Assembly: GCF_026163685.1 (NCBI RefSeq)
Contig: NZ_JAOXSR010000001.1
Location: forward strand, 806,001 to 870,000
Length of the DNA: 64,000 bases
From: Oerskovia flava
GTDB lineage: Bacteria > Actinomycetota > Actinomycetes > Actinomycetales > Cellulomonadaceae
Direction: 5' to 3'
The notes under the pieces were generated by a model. The model saw only the letters and a list, made by a program, of their open reading frames with translations, searched no databases and was not told where the DNA came from. The position numbers and the translations under genes are program-made. The stretch's first letter is position 1. Each line of letters starts with the position of its first letter. Positions 1-8,755 of the stretch are shown one piece after another.

Positions 1-73
1 GGTCCGGTGCGCGTCGTGTGCGCCGGGAGCGAAGATCCTCGCGCCGGGCGTCCCGGTAGGGAAGACTAGGGCG

Positions 74-841
74 ATGAGCATGACGCGCCAGAACGCCGTC
101 CCCAAGGTCCCCACCCCGCCCCGCGGCGACGAGATCGCCTCCTACGCGACGTACATCGAGGCGCAGAAGGCCGTCGACTACCTCTCCGACCACAAGTTCC
201 GCGTCGAGAACGTCATGATCGTCGGGACCGACCTCAAGATGGTCGAGCGGGTGACGGGTCGGCTCACCTACGGCCGGGTCGCCCTCGCCGGGCTGGCGGC
301 CGGTGCGTGGTTCGGCCTGTTCGTGGGGCTCCTGCTGATGATCTTCTCCCAGCAGAGCGGTGCGCTGTTCGCCGCGATCGGCCTGGGCGCGGGGTTCGGC
401 ATGCTCTTCTCGGTGCTCTCGTACGCACTGACCGGGGGCAAGCGCGACTTCACGTCCTCGAGCCAGATCGTCGCGTCGGCGTACTCGATCCTCTGCGCGC
501 CCGAGCGTGCCGGGGAGGCTCGTCAGATGCTGCAGCAGATGCCAGACGGCGCGGCCGGGGTCCGCGGGAACGCCGGCTCCGCGTGGGGTACGCCGGGTCA
601 GGCGCAGGTACCGCCCGGCCCGCAGGCCGCGCCTCAGGCCGTCCCGCAGCCCGGGCAGGCGCAGCCGCCCGCTCAGCCGGCACCCGAGCCCCGGTACGGT
701 GCGCCGCTGCGCACCCCGACGGGGGAGCCTCGGTACGGGGCCATGCGCCCGGTCGCCGAGCCGGAGCAGACGGGTCAGCAGGCTCCGCCCGCACCGCCGG
801 CATCCACGACCGACGAGAACCGGCCCACGCCGCCCGCCTGA
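74..841 (+). CDS. YflT-like general stress membrane protein
   Basis: The 255-residue product starts with a soluble segment of about 60 residues (IASYATYIEAQKAVDYLSD) typical of the heat-induced stress protein YflT/GSP17M family. Two glycine-rich hydrophobic stretches follow at about residues 69-91 and 96-121, probably a membrane hairpin. From about residue 165 the tail is rich in Pro, Gln and Ala and probably disordered. A second ATG lies two codons downstream, so the start may be residue 1 or 3. The gene stands alone and converges on pepP. No enzymatic motif is visible. The role is inferred from the family: envelope-associated stress response of unknown mechanism. Confidence 0.8.
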   Translation: MSMTRQNAVPKVPTPPRGDEIASYATYIEAQKAVDYLSDHKFRVENVMIVGTDLKMVERVTGRLTYGRVALAGLAAGAWFGLFVGLLLMIFSQQSGALFAAIGLGAGFGMLFSVLSYALTGGKRDFTSSSQIVASAYSILCAPERAGEARQMLQQMPDGAAGVRGNAGSAWGTPGQAQVPPGPQAAPQAVPQPGQAQPPAQPAPEPRYGAPLRTPTGEPRYGAMRPVAEPEQTGQQAPPAPPASTTDENRPTPPA

Positions 842-887
842 GCCGCTGGAGCCCTGAGGCTCCGGGGCCGAGACGGGCAGCGGGCGT

Positions 888-2444
888 TCAGTCGAGCAGG
901 GACGCGATCCAGGCTTCGACGTCCTCGGCCCGGCGCGGGAGCGCGGCCGAGAGGTTCTCGTTGCCCTCGGCGGTGACGAGGACGTCGTCCTCGATGCGCA
1001 CGCCGATCCCTCGGTACTCCTCCGGCACCGTCAGGTCGTCGCTCTTGAAGTAGAGGCCGGGCTCGATGGTGAACACCATGCCGGGCTCGAGCACGCCGTC
1101 GAGGTAGAGGTCCCGGCGCGCCTGCGCGCAGTCGTGGACGTCCATCCCGAGGTGGTGGCTCGTGCCGTGCACCATCCACCGACGGTGCTGCTGGCCCTCG
1201 GGCGACAGCGACTCCGCGGCCGTGACCGGCAGCAGGCCCCACTCCTCGAGCCGCGCCGCGATGACCTCCATCGCGGCGGCGTGGATGTCCCGGAACCGCG
1301 CCCCGGGCACCGCGACGGCGAAGGCGGCGTCGGCGGCGTCGAGCACCGCCGTGTAGATGCGGCGCTGGGTCTCGGTATAGACGCCGTCGACCGGCAGCGT
1401 GCGCGTGATGTCGGCCGTGTACAGCGACTCGACCTCGACGCCGGCGTCGAGCAGCACCATCTCGCCGGAACGCACGACTCCGTCGTTGCGGATCCAGTGC
1501 AGGGTCGTGGCGTGCTCGCCCCCGGCGGCGATCGTCTCGTAGCCCACCGTGTTGCCCTCGAGCCGGGCGTGCGCGTCGAACGTCGTCTCGATGACGCGCT
1601 CGCCGCGCCGGTGCGCCGTCGCACGCGGCAGGTTGCGGACGACCTCCGCGAAGCCTGCGATGGTCGCGTCCACCGCCTGGCGCATCTGCTCGATCTCGTG
1701 GGCGTCCTTGACGAGTCGCAGCTCCGAGACGGCCTCGACGAGGTCGGCGTCGACGGCTTCGCTGCCGGTCACGTCGGTGCCCGCGATCGTGTCGCTGCCG
1801 GCCTCGGCACGGATGGCTTCGACGAGCGCCTCCACCCCGGCGTCGGCGCCCGTGACGACGAGCAAGGTCACGCCGCCCTCGCCGACGTCCTTGGCGAGGG
1901 CGTCACGCAGCTCGTCGACGTGCCGCGCTTCGATCCCCGTGACGGTCGTGACGTCGTCCAGGGACGGGCGGGCGCCGACCCAGAACTCGCCGTAGCGCGA
2001 GTCGGCGTAGAACTCCTCGGTATCGCGCGGCGCGAGCGGGCGCACGTAGAGCACGGCGTGGTGGCCGCCGCCGGCGCTCGGGTGCAGCACCAGCACGGCG
2101 TCGGGCTCCTGGTCGGTGCCCAGGCCCGTGAGGTGCGCGAACGCCGAGTGCGGCCGGAACCGGTAGTCGGTGTCGTTCGAGCGCACGCTGAGGGCCCCGG
2201 CCGGGACGACCAGCCGCGCACCGGGGAAGCGCGCCGAGAGCGCGTCACGGCGGGCCGCCGTGAAGGGTGCGGCGGCGAGCGGCTCGACGTCGAGCGCGGC
2301 GCGCGGCGCCCAGCCGCTCGTGATGAAGGCCTTGAACGCCGCCGAGTCCGGTCGTTGCGAGCGGTTGTTCACACGCTCGGCGACGTCTTGGGCCGGAGTT
2401 TCGGACGGCATGTCGTGCGGGGTGACAGGGGTGGCGTCGGTCAT
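888..2444 (-). CDS. pepP: Aminopeptidase P (Xaa-Pro aminopeptidase, M24B)
   Basis: This 518-residue cytosolic metallopeptidase removes N-terminal residues that precede proline. An N-terminal AMP-N domain spans about residues 50-190 and the pita-bread M24 domain about 230-505. The five dimetal ligands are readable: Asp333 in LLDAG, Asp345 in TADITR, His430 in HGTSHHLGMDVHD, Glu461 in TIEPGLY and Glu485 in VRIEDD. The length is slightly above E. coli PepP because of about 40 polar residues at the N-terminus. Its ATG overlaps the stop of the upstream alpha/beta hydrolase by four bases (ATGA), so the two are translationally coupled. The family assignment is firm. Confidence 0.95.
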   Translation of the reverse strand: MTDATPVTPHDMPSETPAQDVAERVNNRSQRPDSAAFKAFITSGWAPRAALDVEPLAAAPFTAARRDALSARFPGARLVVPAGALSVRSNDTDYRFRPHSAFAHLTGLGTDQEPDAVLVLHPSAGGGHHAVLYVRPLAPRDTEEFYADSRYGEFWVGARPSLDDVTTVTGIEARHVDELRDALAKDVGEGGVTLLVVTGADAGVEALVEAIRAEAGSDTIAGTDVTGSEAVDADLVEAVSELRLVKDAHEIEQMRQAVDATIAGFAEVVRNLPRATAHRRGERVIETTFDAHARLEGNTVGYETIAAGGEHATTLHWIRNDGVVRSGEMVLLDAGVEVESLYTADITRTLPVDGVYTETQRRIYTAVLDAADAAFAVAVPGARFRDIHAAAMEVIAARLEEWGLLPVTAAESLSPEGQQHRRWMVHGTSHHLGMDVHDCAQARRDLYLDGVLEPGMVFTIEPGLYFKSDDLTVPEEYRGIGVRIEDDVLVTAEGNENLSAALPRRAEDVEAWIASLLD

Positions 2445-3313
2445 GCCCCCAGTCTCGCACCCCGCGACATGTCTCGAAGTGCACGGGTGAGCGCCGCGTT
2501 GAACGCCGCGGGCGCCTCGAGGTTCACGTCGTGGCCCGCACCTGGCACGACGACCAGCGCGGTACCCGGCACGGCCTCGAGGTAGCGCTTCTCGTCGAGG
2601 CGCAGGTGGTCCCGACTGCCGTTCACGAGCCAGACGGGGACACCCGCGGCACGCATGTCGGCGCGGCTGGACCGCCCGGCGAGCTCGGAGAGCACCTGTG
2701 TGACGACGTCCCAGCTCGGCCGGGCCGAGCGGTCGTCACCGTCGCCGGGATGACCGGCACCGGTCAGCTGCAGGGCCGCGAGCGACCCCGGGGGGAGCGG
2801 CCGGCCCGTCCGGGCGAGCGTGGAGACCAGGGCGCGGACCCGGCGTCGGGCACCGACGAGCACGTGGGCGACGTCGCGGTAGAGGGCGACGGGCTTGCCG
2901 CGCGGGTCCGCGCTGCAGGCGCAGGCCACGACACCGGCGAGGCGGTCGGGCCGGTTCGCCGCGTATGCGAGGGACGTGTACCCGCCGAGCGACATGCCGA
3001 CGACGACGACCGGCGTACCGGGTGCGAACGAGGCAGCAGCCTCGTCGATGACGGCGTAGGCGCGCTCGAGCGTGAAGCGTTCGTCGCGGCGTGACCCGTG
3101 GCCCGGCAGGTCGATCGCGACGGCGGGGTGACCTGCCGCGCGGACGTGCGCGAGCTGCTCGGTCCAGATCTCCGACGAGGTGCGCACCCCGTGCACGAAC
3201 ACGACCCCGGCGGGTTCTGCCGGACCGCGGGCAGGTTCGGCGAGGAGGCCCGTCACGGAGGTGGTGGCGAGCGCGGTCGGTCGTCTGCGTCGGAGTCTGA
3301 GCATTTGGTCCAT
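2441..3313 (-). CDS. Alpha/beta-fold hydrolase
   Basis: This 290-residue alpha/beta hydrolase has the oxyanion region VFVHGVR near residue 40, the nucleophile elbow GMSLGG with Ser108, a late Asp in NGSRDHL and the catalytic His in GAGHDVN near the C-terminus. The triad is complete, but the substrate cannot be told from sequence; esterase, lipase-like and lactonase roles all fit. A second ATG three codons downstream could be the start. It is the first gene of a two-gene operon with pepP and overlaps it by four bases. It diverges from the PHP phosphoesterase gene. Confidence 0.85.
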   Translation of the reverse strand: MDQMLRLRRRRPTALATTSVTGLLAEPARGPAEPAGVVFVHGVRTSSEIWTEQLAHVRAAGHPAVAIDLPGHGSRRDERFTLERAYAVIDEAAASFAPGTPVVVVGMSLGGYTSLAYAANRPDRLAGVVACACSADPRGKPVALYRDVAHVLVGARRRVRALVSTLARTGRPLPPGSLAALQLTGAGHPGDGDDRSARPSWDVVTQVLSELAGRSSRADMRAAGVPVWLVNGSRDHLRLDEKRYLEAVPGTALVVVPGAGHDVNLEAPAAFNAALTRALRDMSRGARLGA

Positions 3314-3398
3314 CGTCGCAGCGCAGTCTGGGAGGGTCCTGGAGGGTCGACACCCAGGCCGTGAACATCGTGTGCACGTCGAAGGCCGCGCGGATCAC

Positions 3399-3404
3399 TA
3401 TCCT
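3399..3404 (+). promoter_or_regulatory. Leaderless -10 element TATCCT for the PHP gene
   Basis: TATCCT lies seven bases before the GTG at 3412. This is the spacing expected when transcription begins at the start codon itself. No Shine-Dalgarno sequence is visible there, which supports a leaderless mRNA and fixes the start. Confidence 0.6.
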
Positions 3405-3411
3405 GGGGTCC

Positions 3412-4254
3412 GTGCGCATCGACCTCCATACCCACTCGACCGCGTCCGACGGCACGGACGCGCCGGGACGGGTGGTCGCCGACGCCGCCGCGGCGGGCCT
3501 CGACGTCGTCGCCCTCACGGACCACGACACGACCTCGGGGTGGGGTGAGGCGGAGGAGTCGGCGCTGACTCACGGCATCGCGCTCGTGCGCGGCGCGGAG
3601 ATCTCCGCCCGGGCGCAGCACGTGAGCGTGCACCTCCTGGCATACCTGCACGACCCGAGCCACCCCGACCTGCTCGCCGAGACCGAGCGCACGCGCGCCG
3701 CGCGCCTCACCCGCGCTCGTCGGATGGTCGAGCTCCTCGGCGAGGAGTACGCCCTCACCTGGGACGACGTCCTCGCGCAGACCGAACCTGGCACGACGAT
3801 CGGGCGCCCCCACATCGCCGACGCCCTCGTCACCGCCGGGTACGTGAGCGACCGGTCGGCGGCGTTCGCGACGATCCTGCACCCGGGCACACCCTTCTAC
3901 GTCCCTCACTACGCCCCGGACGCGGTGGCGGCCGTGCGCGCCGTGCGCGCGGCCGGGGGAGTGCCGGTCTTCGCGCACCCCGGCGCGGACGGGCGCGGAC
4001 GGGTCGTGGCGGACGAGGTCGTCGAGGAGCTGACCGACGCAGGGCTCGCCGGGCTCGAGGTCCACCACCGCGACCACAGCGACGCGCAACGCACCCGCCT
4101 CGACGACCTGGCCCGCACCCTGGGGCTGTTCGTCACAGGCTCGAGCGACTACCACGGAGCCGGCAAACCGAACCGGCTCGGGGAGAACACCACAGCACCA
4201 CCCGTGCTGGAGATCATCGAGGAGACAGGTCTGTTGGACGTGATCCGCCCGTGA
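3412..4254 (+). CDS. PHP-domain phosphoesterase (RNase AM / nucleoside 3',5'-bisphosphatase type)
   Basis: This 280-residue PHP-domain protein opens with the metal-binding DLHTHST motif. It continues with LTDHDT, RGAEIS, FAHPGADG and the terminal GSDYHG, the full metal-ligand set of the family that includes E. coli RNase AM (YciV/TrpH). Those enzymes trim 5' ends of RNA and hydrolyse pAp-like nucleotides using a trinuclear metal site. An in-frame GTG exists at 3361, but the domain begins right after the GTG at 3412 and a well-placed -10 element supports that start. The stop overlaps the GTG of the MarC gene by four bases, so they form an operon. Confidence 0.9.
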   Translation: MRIDLHTHSTASDGTDAPGRVVADAAAAGLDVVALTDHDTTSGWGEAEESALTHGIALVRGAEISARAQHVSVHLLAYLHDPSHPDLLAETERTRAARLTRARRMVELLGEEYALTWDDVLAQTEPGTTIGRPHIADALVTAGYVSDRSAAFATILHPGTPFYVPHYAPDAVAAVRAVRAAGGVPVFAHPGADGRGRVVADEVVEELTDAGLAGLEVHHRDHSDAQRTRLDDLARTLGLFVTGSSDYHGAGKPNRLGENTTAPPVLEIIEETGLLDVIRP

Positions 4255-4874
4255 GCGACTTCTTCGACGTCCGCCTCTTCACGGAGGTGTTCGTCACGCT
4301 GTTCGTCATCATGGACCCGCCCGGGACGGTTCCCGTCTTCCTCGGGCTGACCAGCGCCATGGCTGCCAAGCAGCGCAACACCGCCGCCCGGACCGCGATC
4401 CTCGTCGCCTTCGGCGTCATCGTCGCGTTCGCGCTGTTCGGCCAGCAGATCCTCACCTACATGCACATCTCGCTGCCCGCGCTGCAGGCGTCGGGCGGCC
4501 TCTTGCTGCTCCTCGTCGCGATGGAGCTGCTCACCGGGAAGATGGAGGAGCCCGCGCCGTCAGGCAACAAGGGCGTGAACGTCGCGCTCGTCCCGCTGGG
4601 GACACCGCTGCTCGCCGGTCCGGGCGCGATCGTCGCGACGATGGTCTTCGTCCAGCGCTCCGACGGCACGGTCGCCGACTGGGTGGCGATCGCCGCCGGC
4701 GTGGTCGCCGTGCACGTCACGCTCTACCTGTCGATGCGGTTCGCCAACGTCATCCACCGCGTCCTGGGCGACTCCGGCACGATCCTCGTGACCCGCATCG
4801 CTGGCCTCCTGCTCGCCGCCATCGCGGTCCAGCTCGTGGCCGACGCCGTCACCGCGTTCGTCCAGGCCGCCTGA
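4251..4874 (+). CDS. MarC/NAAT-family integral membrane protein
   Basis: This 207-residue inner-membrane protein has about six hydrophobic segments. It carries the family signatures FVIMDPPGTVPVFLGLT in the first helix and PLGTPLLAGPGAI near residue 115. MarC proteins have no settled function: the old link to multiple antibiotic resistance was not upheld, and some relatives transport amino acids. The GTG start overlaps the stop of the PHP gene (GTGA), which implies co-transcription. The length is normal for the family. Confidence 0.92.
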   Translation: MSDFFDVRLFTEVFVTLFVIMDPPGTVPVFLGLTSAMAAKQRNTAARTAILVAFGVIVAFALFGQQILTYMHISLPALQASGGLLLLLVAMELLTGKMEEPAPSGNKGVNVALVPLGTPLLAGPGAIVATMVFVQRSDGTVADWVAIAAGVVAVHVTLYLSMRFANVIHRVLGDSGTILVTRIAGLLLAAIAVQLVADAVTAFVQAA

Positions 4875-4898
4875 CGGGCACCGCCCGGCCCGGGTCCG

Positions 4899-5366
4899 CT
4901 ACCAGGCGCCCGGGTCGGGCTCGACCGCCTCCAGGGTGACCCGGCCGTCGTCGCCCACGACCAGACCGGGGTTGTGCGCGACCTCCCAGCGAAAGCCGTC
5001 CGGGTCCGCGAAGTAGCCGGAGTACCCGCCCCACTCGCGCGCTTGCGCCGGGACGACGACGGTGCCTCCCGCGGCGCGCGCGCTCGCCAGGACGGCGTCG
5101 ACCTCGGCAGGGGACGAGACGTTGTGCGCGAGCGCGACCGGAACGACGGACCCCGCGCGGTCTGAACCCGTGCCGTCCTGCCCGGACTCCGCGAGCAGGT
5201 CGCTCCGTCGCCACAGCGACAGCAGCAGGCCGTGGCCCACCTGGACGAAGACGACCTCGGCCGGGACCTCCGTGAGAGGGTCCCAGCCGAGGCCGTCGAC
5301 GTAGAACGTGCGGGCACGTGCGACGTCGCGCACACCCAGGGTCACGAGGCTCACGCGTGGTTCCAT
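4899..5366 (-). CDS. VOC-superfamily glyoxalase/bleomycin-resistance-like protein
   Basis: The 155-residue product has two beta-alpha-beta-beta-beta modules of the vicinal-oxygen-chelate fold: VSLVTLGVRDVARARTFYVD at the start and YSGYFADPDGFRWEVAHNP near the end. The second module has the usual Asp-Pro-Asp-Gly-aromatic turn and a metal-ligand Glu in WEVAHN. Substrate specificity cannot be inferred; dioxygenase, glyoxalase and antibiotic-binding relatives share this look. An in-frame GTG lies three codons upstream. The ATG at 5366 is preferred because TAGCGT sits seven bases before it. The gene converges on the PHP-MarC operon. Confidence 0.85.
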   Translation of the reverse strand: MEPRVSLVTLGVRDVARARTFYVDGLGWDPLTEVPAEVVFVQVGHGLLLSLWRRSDLLAESGQDGTGSDRAGSVVPVALAHNVSSPAEVDAVLASARAAGGTVVVPAQAREWGGYSGYFADPDGFRWEVAHNPGLVVGDDGRVTLEAVEPDPGAW

Positions 5367-5373
5367 GCACCCC

Positions 5374-5379
5374 ACGCTA
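5374..5379 (-). promoter_or_regulatory. Leaderless -10 element TAGCGT for the VOC gene
   Basis: On the minus strand TAGCGT is followed by seven bases and then the ATG at 5366. This matches the TANNNT-to-start spacing seen before several genes in this window and argues against the GTG at 5375. Confidence 0.5.
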
Positions 5380-5396
5380 GCGCCGCACCCCCGTGG

Positions 5397-7163
5397 TCAC
5401 TCGCCCGCGGAGCCGCTCTGGCTCTCTGCAGCTGCGCCGCTCTGCCCCTCTGCCGCTGCGCCGTCCGCGCCGCCGCGGGTGCGACGGCGGCGGTTGCGGC
5501 GGCGACGCTCGCCGCCCTCCGACCCGCTCTCCGCGCCCGCGGTCGCCACGGAGCGATCCGGTGCGCCGTCACGACGGGTGGGCCGGCTGCCGCTCTCGGT
5601 GCTGCCGGCGCTGCGCCCGCGGCCGCCCTGGGCGCCGTCCCGGGAACCGTTGCCGCGCGAGCCGCCGTCGCGCGAGCCGCCCGAACGCCCGCGGCCGTCG
5701 CGGGAGCCGGACTGCCCGCCGGACTGCCCACGGCCGCCGGACTGCCCGCGCCCACCACGGTCGGGGGCAGGGGAGTGTCGCTTGCCCGTCTCGCCGAGGT
5801 CCTCGAGCACCTCGGCGTCCAGGCCCGCGCGGGTCTGCGCCGAGCGCGGGAGGCGGCCCTTGGTGCCCTCGGGGATGTCGAGGTCGGTGAACAGGTGAGG
5901 AGAGGTCGAGTACGTCTCCGCCGGGGCGGGGATCCCGAGGTCGAGTGCCTTGTCGATGAGCGACCAGCGCGGTAGGTCGTCCCAGTCGACGAAGGTCACC
6001 GCGGTGCCCTTGTTGCCCGCGCGGCCGGTGCGACCCGTGCGGTGCAGGTAGGTCTTCTCGTCCTCGGGGCACTGGTAGTTCACGACGTGGGTGACGTCGT
6101 CGACGTCGATGCCGCGGGCAGCGACGTCGGTCGCGACCAGGACGTCGATCTTGCCCGAGCGGAACGCACGCAGCGCCTGCTCGCGCGCACCCTGGCCGAG
6201 GTCGCCGTGGATCGCACCGGAGGCGAAACCGCGCTCCGCGAGGTCGTCCGCGACCTTCGCCGCCGTACGCTTGGTGCGCGCGAACACGATGGTCAGCCCA
6301 CGCCCGCGGGCCTGCAGGATGCGGGCCAGCACCTCGACCTTGTCGAGCGCGTGCGCCCGGTAGACGACCTGCTTGATGTTCTTGACGGTGTGCCCGCCGT
6401 CGTCCGGGTCGTTCGCCCGGATGTGCGTCGGCTGCTTCATGTAGCGCCGCGCCATCGACACGACGGCCCCGGGCATCGTCGCCGAGAACAGCATGGTGTG
6501 CCGCTGCGCGGGGGTGCGGGCCAGGATCTTCTCGACGTCGGGCAGGAAGCCCAGGTCGAGCATCTCGTCGGCCTCGTCGAGGACCACGGTGTGCGCGCGG
6601 GTGAGGTTGAGGTGCCCCTGGTTCATCAGGTCGATCATGCGACCCGGGGTGCCCACGATGACCTCGGCGCCCCGCTCGAGCGCGGCGAGCTGCGGCTCGT
6701 ACGCGCGGCCGCCGTAGAGCTGGACGACGCGGACCGTCCGCTTGGCGGACGCCGTGGCCAGGTCACCGGCGACCTGCACCGCGAGCTCGCGCGTCGGGAC
6801 GATCACGAGCGCCTGGGGCTTGCCGGGCGCGGGCAGGTCCTCCCAGCCGTCCTCGCCGGGGGCGACGACGCGGTGCAGCAGCGGGACGCCGAAGCCGAGG
6901 GTCTTGCCGGTACCGGTCTTCGCCTGGCCGATGATGTCGTGGCCGGACATCGCGACCGGCAGCGTCATCGCCTGGATCGGGAAGGGGTGGGTGATGCCGG
7001 CGTCGGTGAGCGCCTCGACGATCTCGGGACGGACGCCGAAGTCGCCGAAGCTGGTGTCCTGGGCCTGGATGCTCGAGGAGACCTTGTCGGCCTCTGCGCT
7101 GACGGTCGGGATGCTCCCGCCGAGGGGTGCTGACGGCTCGGCCGTCGTGGGTGTGGTGGTCAC
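5397..7163 (-). CDS. DEAD-box ATP-dependent RNA helicase with low-complexity Gly/Ser/Arg tail
   Basis: This 588-residue helicase has a complete motif set: Q-motif (FPIQAMTLPV), motif I AKTGTGKT at about 81-88, PTRELA, DEAD in LDEADEMLD, SAT, VATDVAARGID and HRTGRTGRAG. The core ends near residue 440. The remaining 140 or so residues form an unusual tail with repeated GGRGQSGG/SRDG units, then an Arg-rich patch (RRRRNRRRRTRGG) and an acidic-polar end. Such tails bind RNA and can promote condensates. The frame stays open upstream to 7451, but the GTG at 7163 with AGAGG upstream gives a conserved-looking N-terminus. It occupies the rhlE position of the mycobacterial block and probably remodels RNA in cold or ribosome stress. 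Confidence 0.9.
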   Translation of the reverse strand: MTTTPTTAEPSAPLGGSIPTVSAEADKVSSSIQAQDTSFGDFGVRPEIVEALTDAGITHPFPIQAMTLPVAMSGHDIIGQAKTGTGKTLGFGVPLLHRVVAPGEDGWEDLPAPGKPQALVIVPTRELAVQVAGDLATASAKRTVRVVQLYGGRAYEPQLAALERGAEVIVGTPGRMIDLMNQGHLNLTRAHTVVLDEADEMLDLGFLPDVEKILARTPAQRHTMLFSATMPGAVVSMARRYMKQPTHIRANDPDDGGHTVKNIKQVVYRAHALDKVEVLARILQARGRGLTIVFARTKRTAAKVADDLAERGFASGAIHGDLGQGAREQALRAFRSGKIDVLVATDVAARGIDVDDVTHVVNYQCPEDEKTYLHRTGRTGRAGNKGTAVTFVDWDDLPRWSLIDKALDLGIPAPAETYSTSPHLFTDLDIPEGTKGRLPRSAQTRAGLDAEVLEDLGETGKRHSPAPDRGGRGQSGGRGQSGGQSGSRDGRGRSGGSRDGGSRGNGSRDGAQGGRGRSAGSTESGSRPTRRDGAPDRSVATAGAESGSEGGERRRRNRRRRTRGGADGAAAEGQSGAAAESQSGSAGE

Positions 7164-7542
7164 TGGTGCCTCTGTGTCTCGTTCTGGCGCGACGTCCGCG
7201 TCCCTCGTCCGCTGTGCGGACGGGTCCACGACGCTCCGGTCGGTGCGCTCGTGCGCGCCTCGTGGCCGGCAGCCGATCGTGGGTATTCGTCGCTCGTCGG
7301 GGCCGTTCCGCTCCCCGTGAGGGGGCGGAGCGAGGCTCCTGCCGGGCGAGCTGGCCGCGGCCAGCGTGTCGTGCAATGTCGGGCGTGGACCCCCGCGCGA
7401 GCGGGGAGCGCCGGGATATCGAACGACCGGGCAACCGATGTACCCGCTCATGGTATCGGACCGGTGCCGTCCGGCCGGTGAAACAGGGTCCGACGACGTC
7501 GGCGCGCCCTCGACGGGGTGCCCGGGCGACTATCCTGACGAG
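7164..7542. other. Divergent intergenic region with potential RNA structure
   Basis: These 379 bases separate the DEAD-box helicase (minus) from the MiaE-like gene (plus). No convincing gene is seen. The region holds an imperfect hairpin at 7309-7332 (CGCTCC pairing with GGAGCG) and a 14-base palindrome CTGGCCGCGGCCAG at 7351-7364. Both could lie in a long 5' leader of the helicase mRNA, as is common for cold-inducible helicases. That role is an inference. Confidence 0.4.
7531..7536 (+). promoter_or_regulatory. Leaderless -10 element TATCCT for the MiaE-like gene
   Basis: TATCCT is followed by six bases and the ATG at 7543. No Shine-Dalgarno sequence is present. This supports a leaderless transcript and this start rather than any of the upstream in-frame codons. 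Confidence 0.6.
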
Positions 7543-8337
7543 ATGAGCGAGCAGCCCACCCATCACGCCACGGCCGCCGTCGACGACCCCGGGCTCGCAC
7601 CCGGAGCGACCCCCGGGGGCGTGGCGCGCAGGGCGACGGACCGCGATGCGGTCGAGCTCCTCGGCCTCGTCGCCTACACCGAGCTTGCGACCTTCGGCCG
7701 GCTCGCCTCGGACGCGGCGCACGCCCCCACGCTCCACCAACGCCTCGTCCTGTCCCGGCAGGCGGCGACGATGCTCGACCGCCAGGATCGCGTCCTGGCG
7801 CACCTCGCCGAACTCGGCACCGACCCCGAGGCGGAGATGGCGGCCTTCGACGGCATCTTCGACGACTTCAACGAGCGCACGCGGCCCAGCACCTGGTGGG
7901 AGGGCATCCTCAAGGGGTACGTCGGGCACGGCGTCGCGGACGACTTCTGCCGGCTGGCCGCCGACGGGCTCGACGGCCCCAGCCGCGAGATCGTCCTCGG
8001 GATCCTCTCCGACGGCGTGGACGCGGAGCGTTCGGCGTCCGTGCTCGCGGAGGCCGCGACGGGCGACCCCGTGCTCGCTTCCCGGCTCGCGCTGTGGGGA
8101 CGGCGGCTCGTGGGCGAGGCCCTCGGGCTCGTCCAGAACCTGCTCGCGCAGCGCCCCGGGCTCGGTCGGCTCGTCGTCGACAGCACGGAGGTCAGCGCTG
8201 GCCTCGCGGGCGGTTCCGGGATCGCCGCGCCTGCGGACCTCGGGACCGAGGGCGGGACCGAGATGCAGGCATGGGTCTTCTCCCAGCTGACCGCCGAGCA
8301 CACCCGGAGGATGGGGCGCCTCGGGCTCGCGGCGTGA
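7543..8337 (+). CDS. Ferritin-fold MiaE-like protein
   Basis: This 264-residue mostly helical protein is recognised by its helix pattern (LLGLVAYTELATFGRLASDA, QDRVLAHLAELG, WWEGILKGYVGHGVADDF) and by its position as the actinobacterial ferritin-like MiaE_2 family (Rv3210c type). MiaE is a diiron tRNA hydroxylase. Candidate metal residues here include the Glu in YTEL and the His in VGHG, but a full diiron set cannot be confirmed by eye, so enzymatic activity is unproven. The next genes, DUF3107 and TetR, lie on the opposite strand beyond a strong terminator. Confidence 0.82.
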   Translation: MSEQPTHHATAAVDDPGLAPGATPGGVARRATDRDAVELLGLVAYTELATFGRLASDAAHAPTLHQRLVLSRQAATMLDRQDRVLAHLAELGTDPEAEMAAFDGIFDDFNERTRPSTWWEGILKGYVGHGVADDFCRLAADGLDGPSREIVLGILSDGVDAERSASVLAEAATGDPVLASRLALWGRRLVGEALGLVQNLLAQRPGLGRLVVDSTEVSAGLAGGSGIAAPADLGTEGGTEMQAWVFSQLTAEHTRRMGRLGLAA

Positions 8338-8348
8338 CCTGACGCCCG

Positions 8349-8400
8349 CACGACGACGGGGCGCCGTGCACCGGATGGTGCACGACGCCCCGTCGTCGTG
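8349..8400. terminator. Long bidirectional hairpin terminator
   Basis: The 24-base left arm (8349-8372) pairs with 8377-8400 with a single mismatch around a GGAT loop. It sits between the convergent MiaE-like and DUF3107 genes. There is no real T-run, as is usual for high-GC actinobacterial terminators. Confidence 0.75.
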
Positions 8401-8430
8401 GCGGACGTCGTCTGCCGCCGGTCGAACGGC

Positions 8431-8655
8431 TCAGAGGGAGCCGAAGCCCACCTTGCGCTGCTCCTCGGTACCGATCTCGACGTAGCCGATCGACGACGTC
8501 GGGACGATCACGCGCCGACCGCGGGCGTCCAGCAGCTCCAGAGCGGGAGCACCTCCGAGAGCCGCGGACACGGCGGTGGCGACGTCCTCCGCGCTCTGCT
8601 CGGTCTCGACGACGAGCTCGCGGGCCAGGTTCTGCACACCGATCGTGACTTCCAC
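8431..8655 (-). CDS. DUF3107 family small protein
   Basis: The 74-residue product begins MEVTIGVQNLARELVVET and ends VGYVEIGTEE-like and KVGFGS-like, matching the short DUF3107 family (TB9.4/Rv3208A type). The family function is unknown. The GTG at 8655 is chosen over the ATG at 8661 because GAGGAG lies six bases before the GTG but abuts the ATG, and family members start with MEV. On the minus strand TACTAT at 8718-8723 could be a -10 element. The gene lies just downstream of the TetR regulator, a conserved actinobacterial pairing. Confidence 0.85.
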   Translation of the reverse strand: MEVTIGVQNLARELVVETEQSAEDVATAVSAALGGAPALELLDARGRRVIVPTSSIGYVEIGTEEQRKVGFGSL

Positions 8656-8755
8656 GTTCATCTCCTCAGGGCGACTGCGACGGGCGGTCGTGCCCGCCCC
8701 GTACTGCAACGTGAACGATAGTAGCCAGATTCCCGGGCTTCCCCGGCACTGCTCG

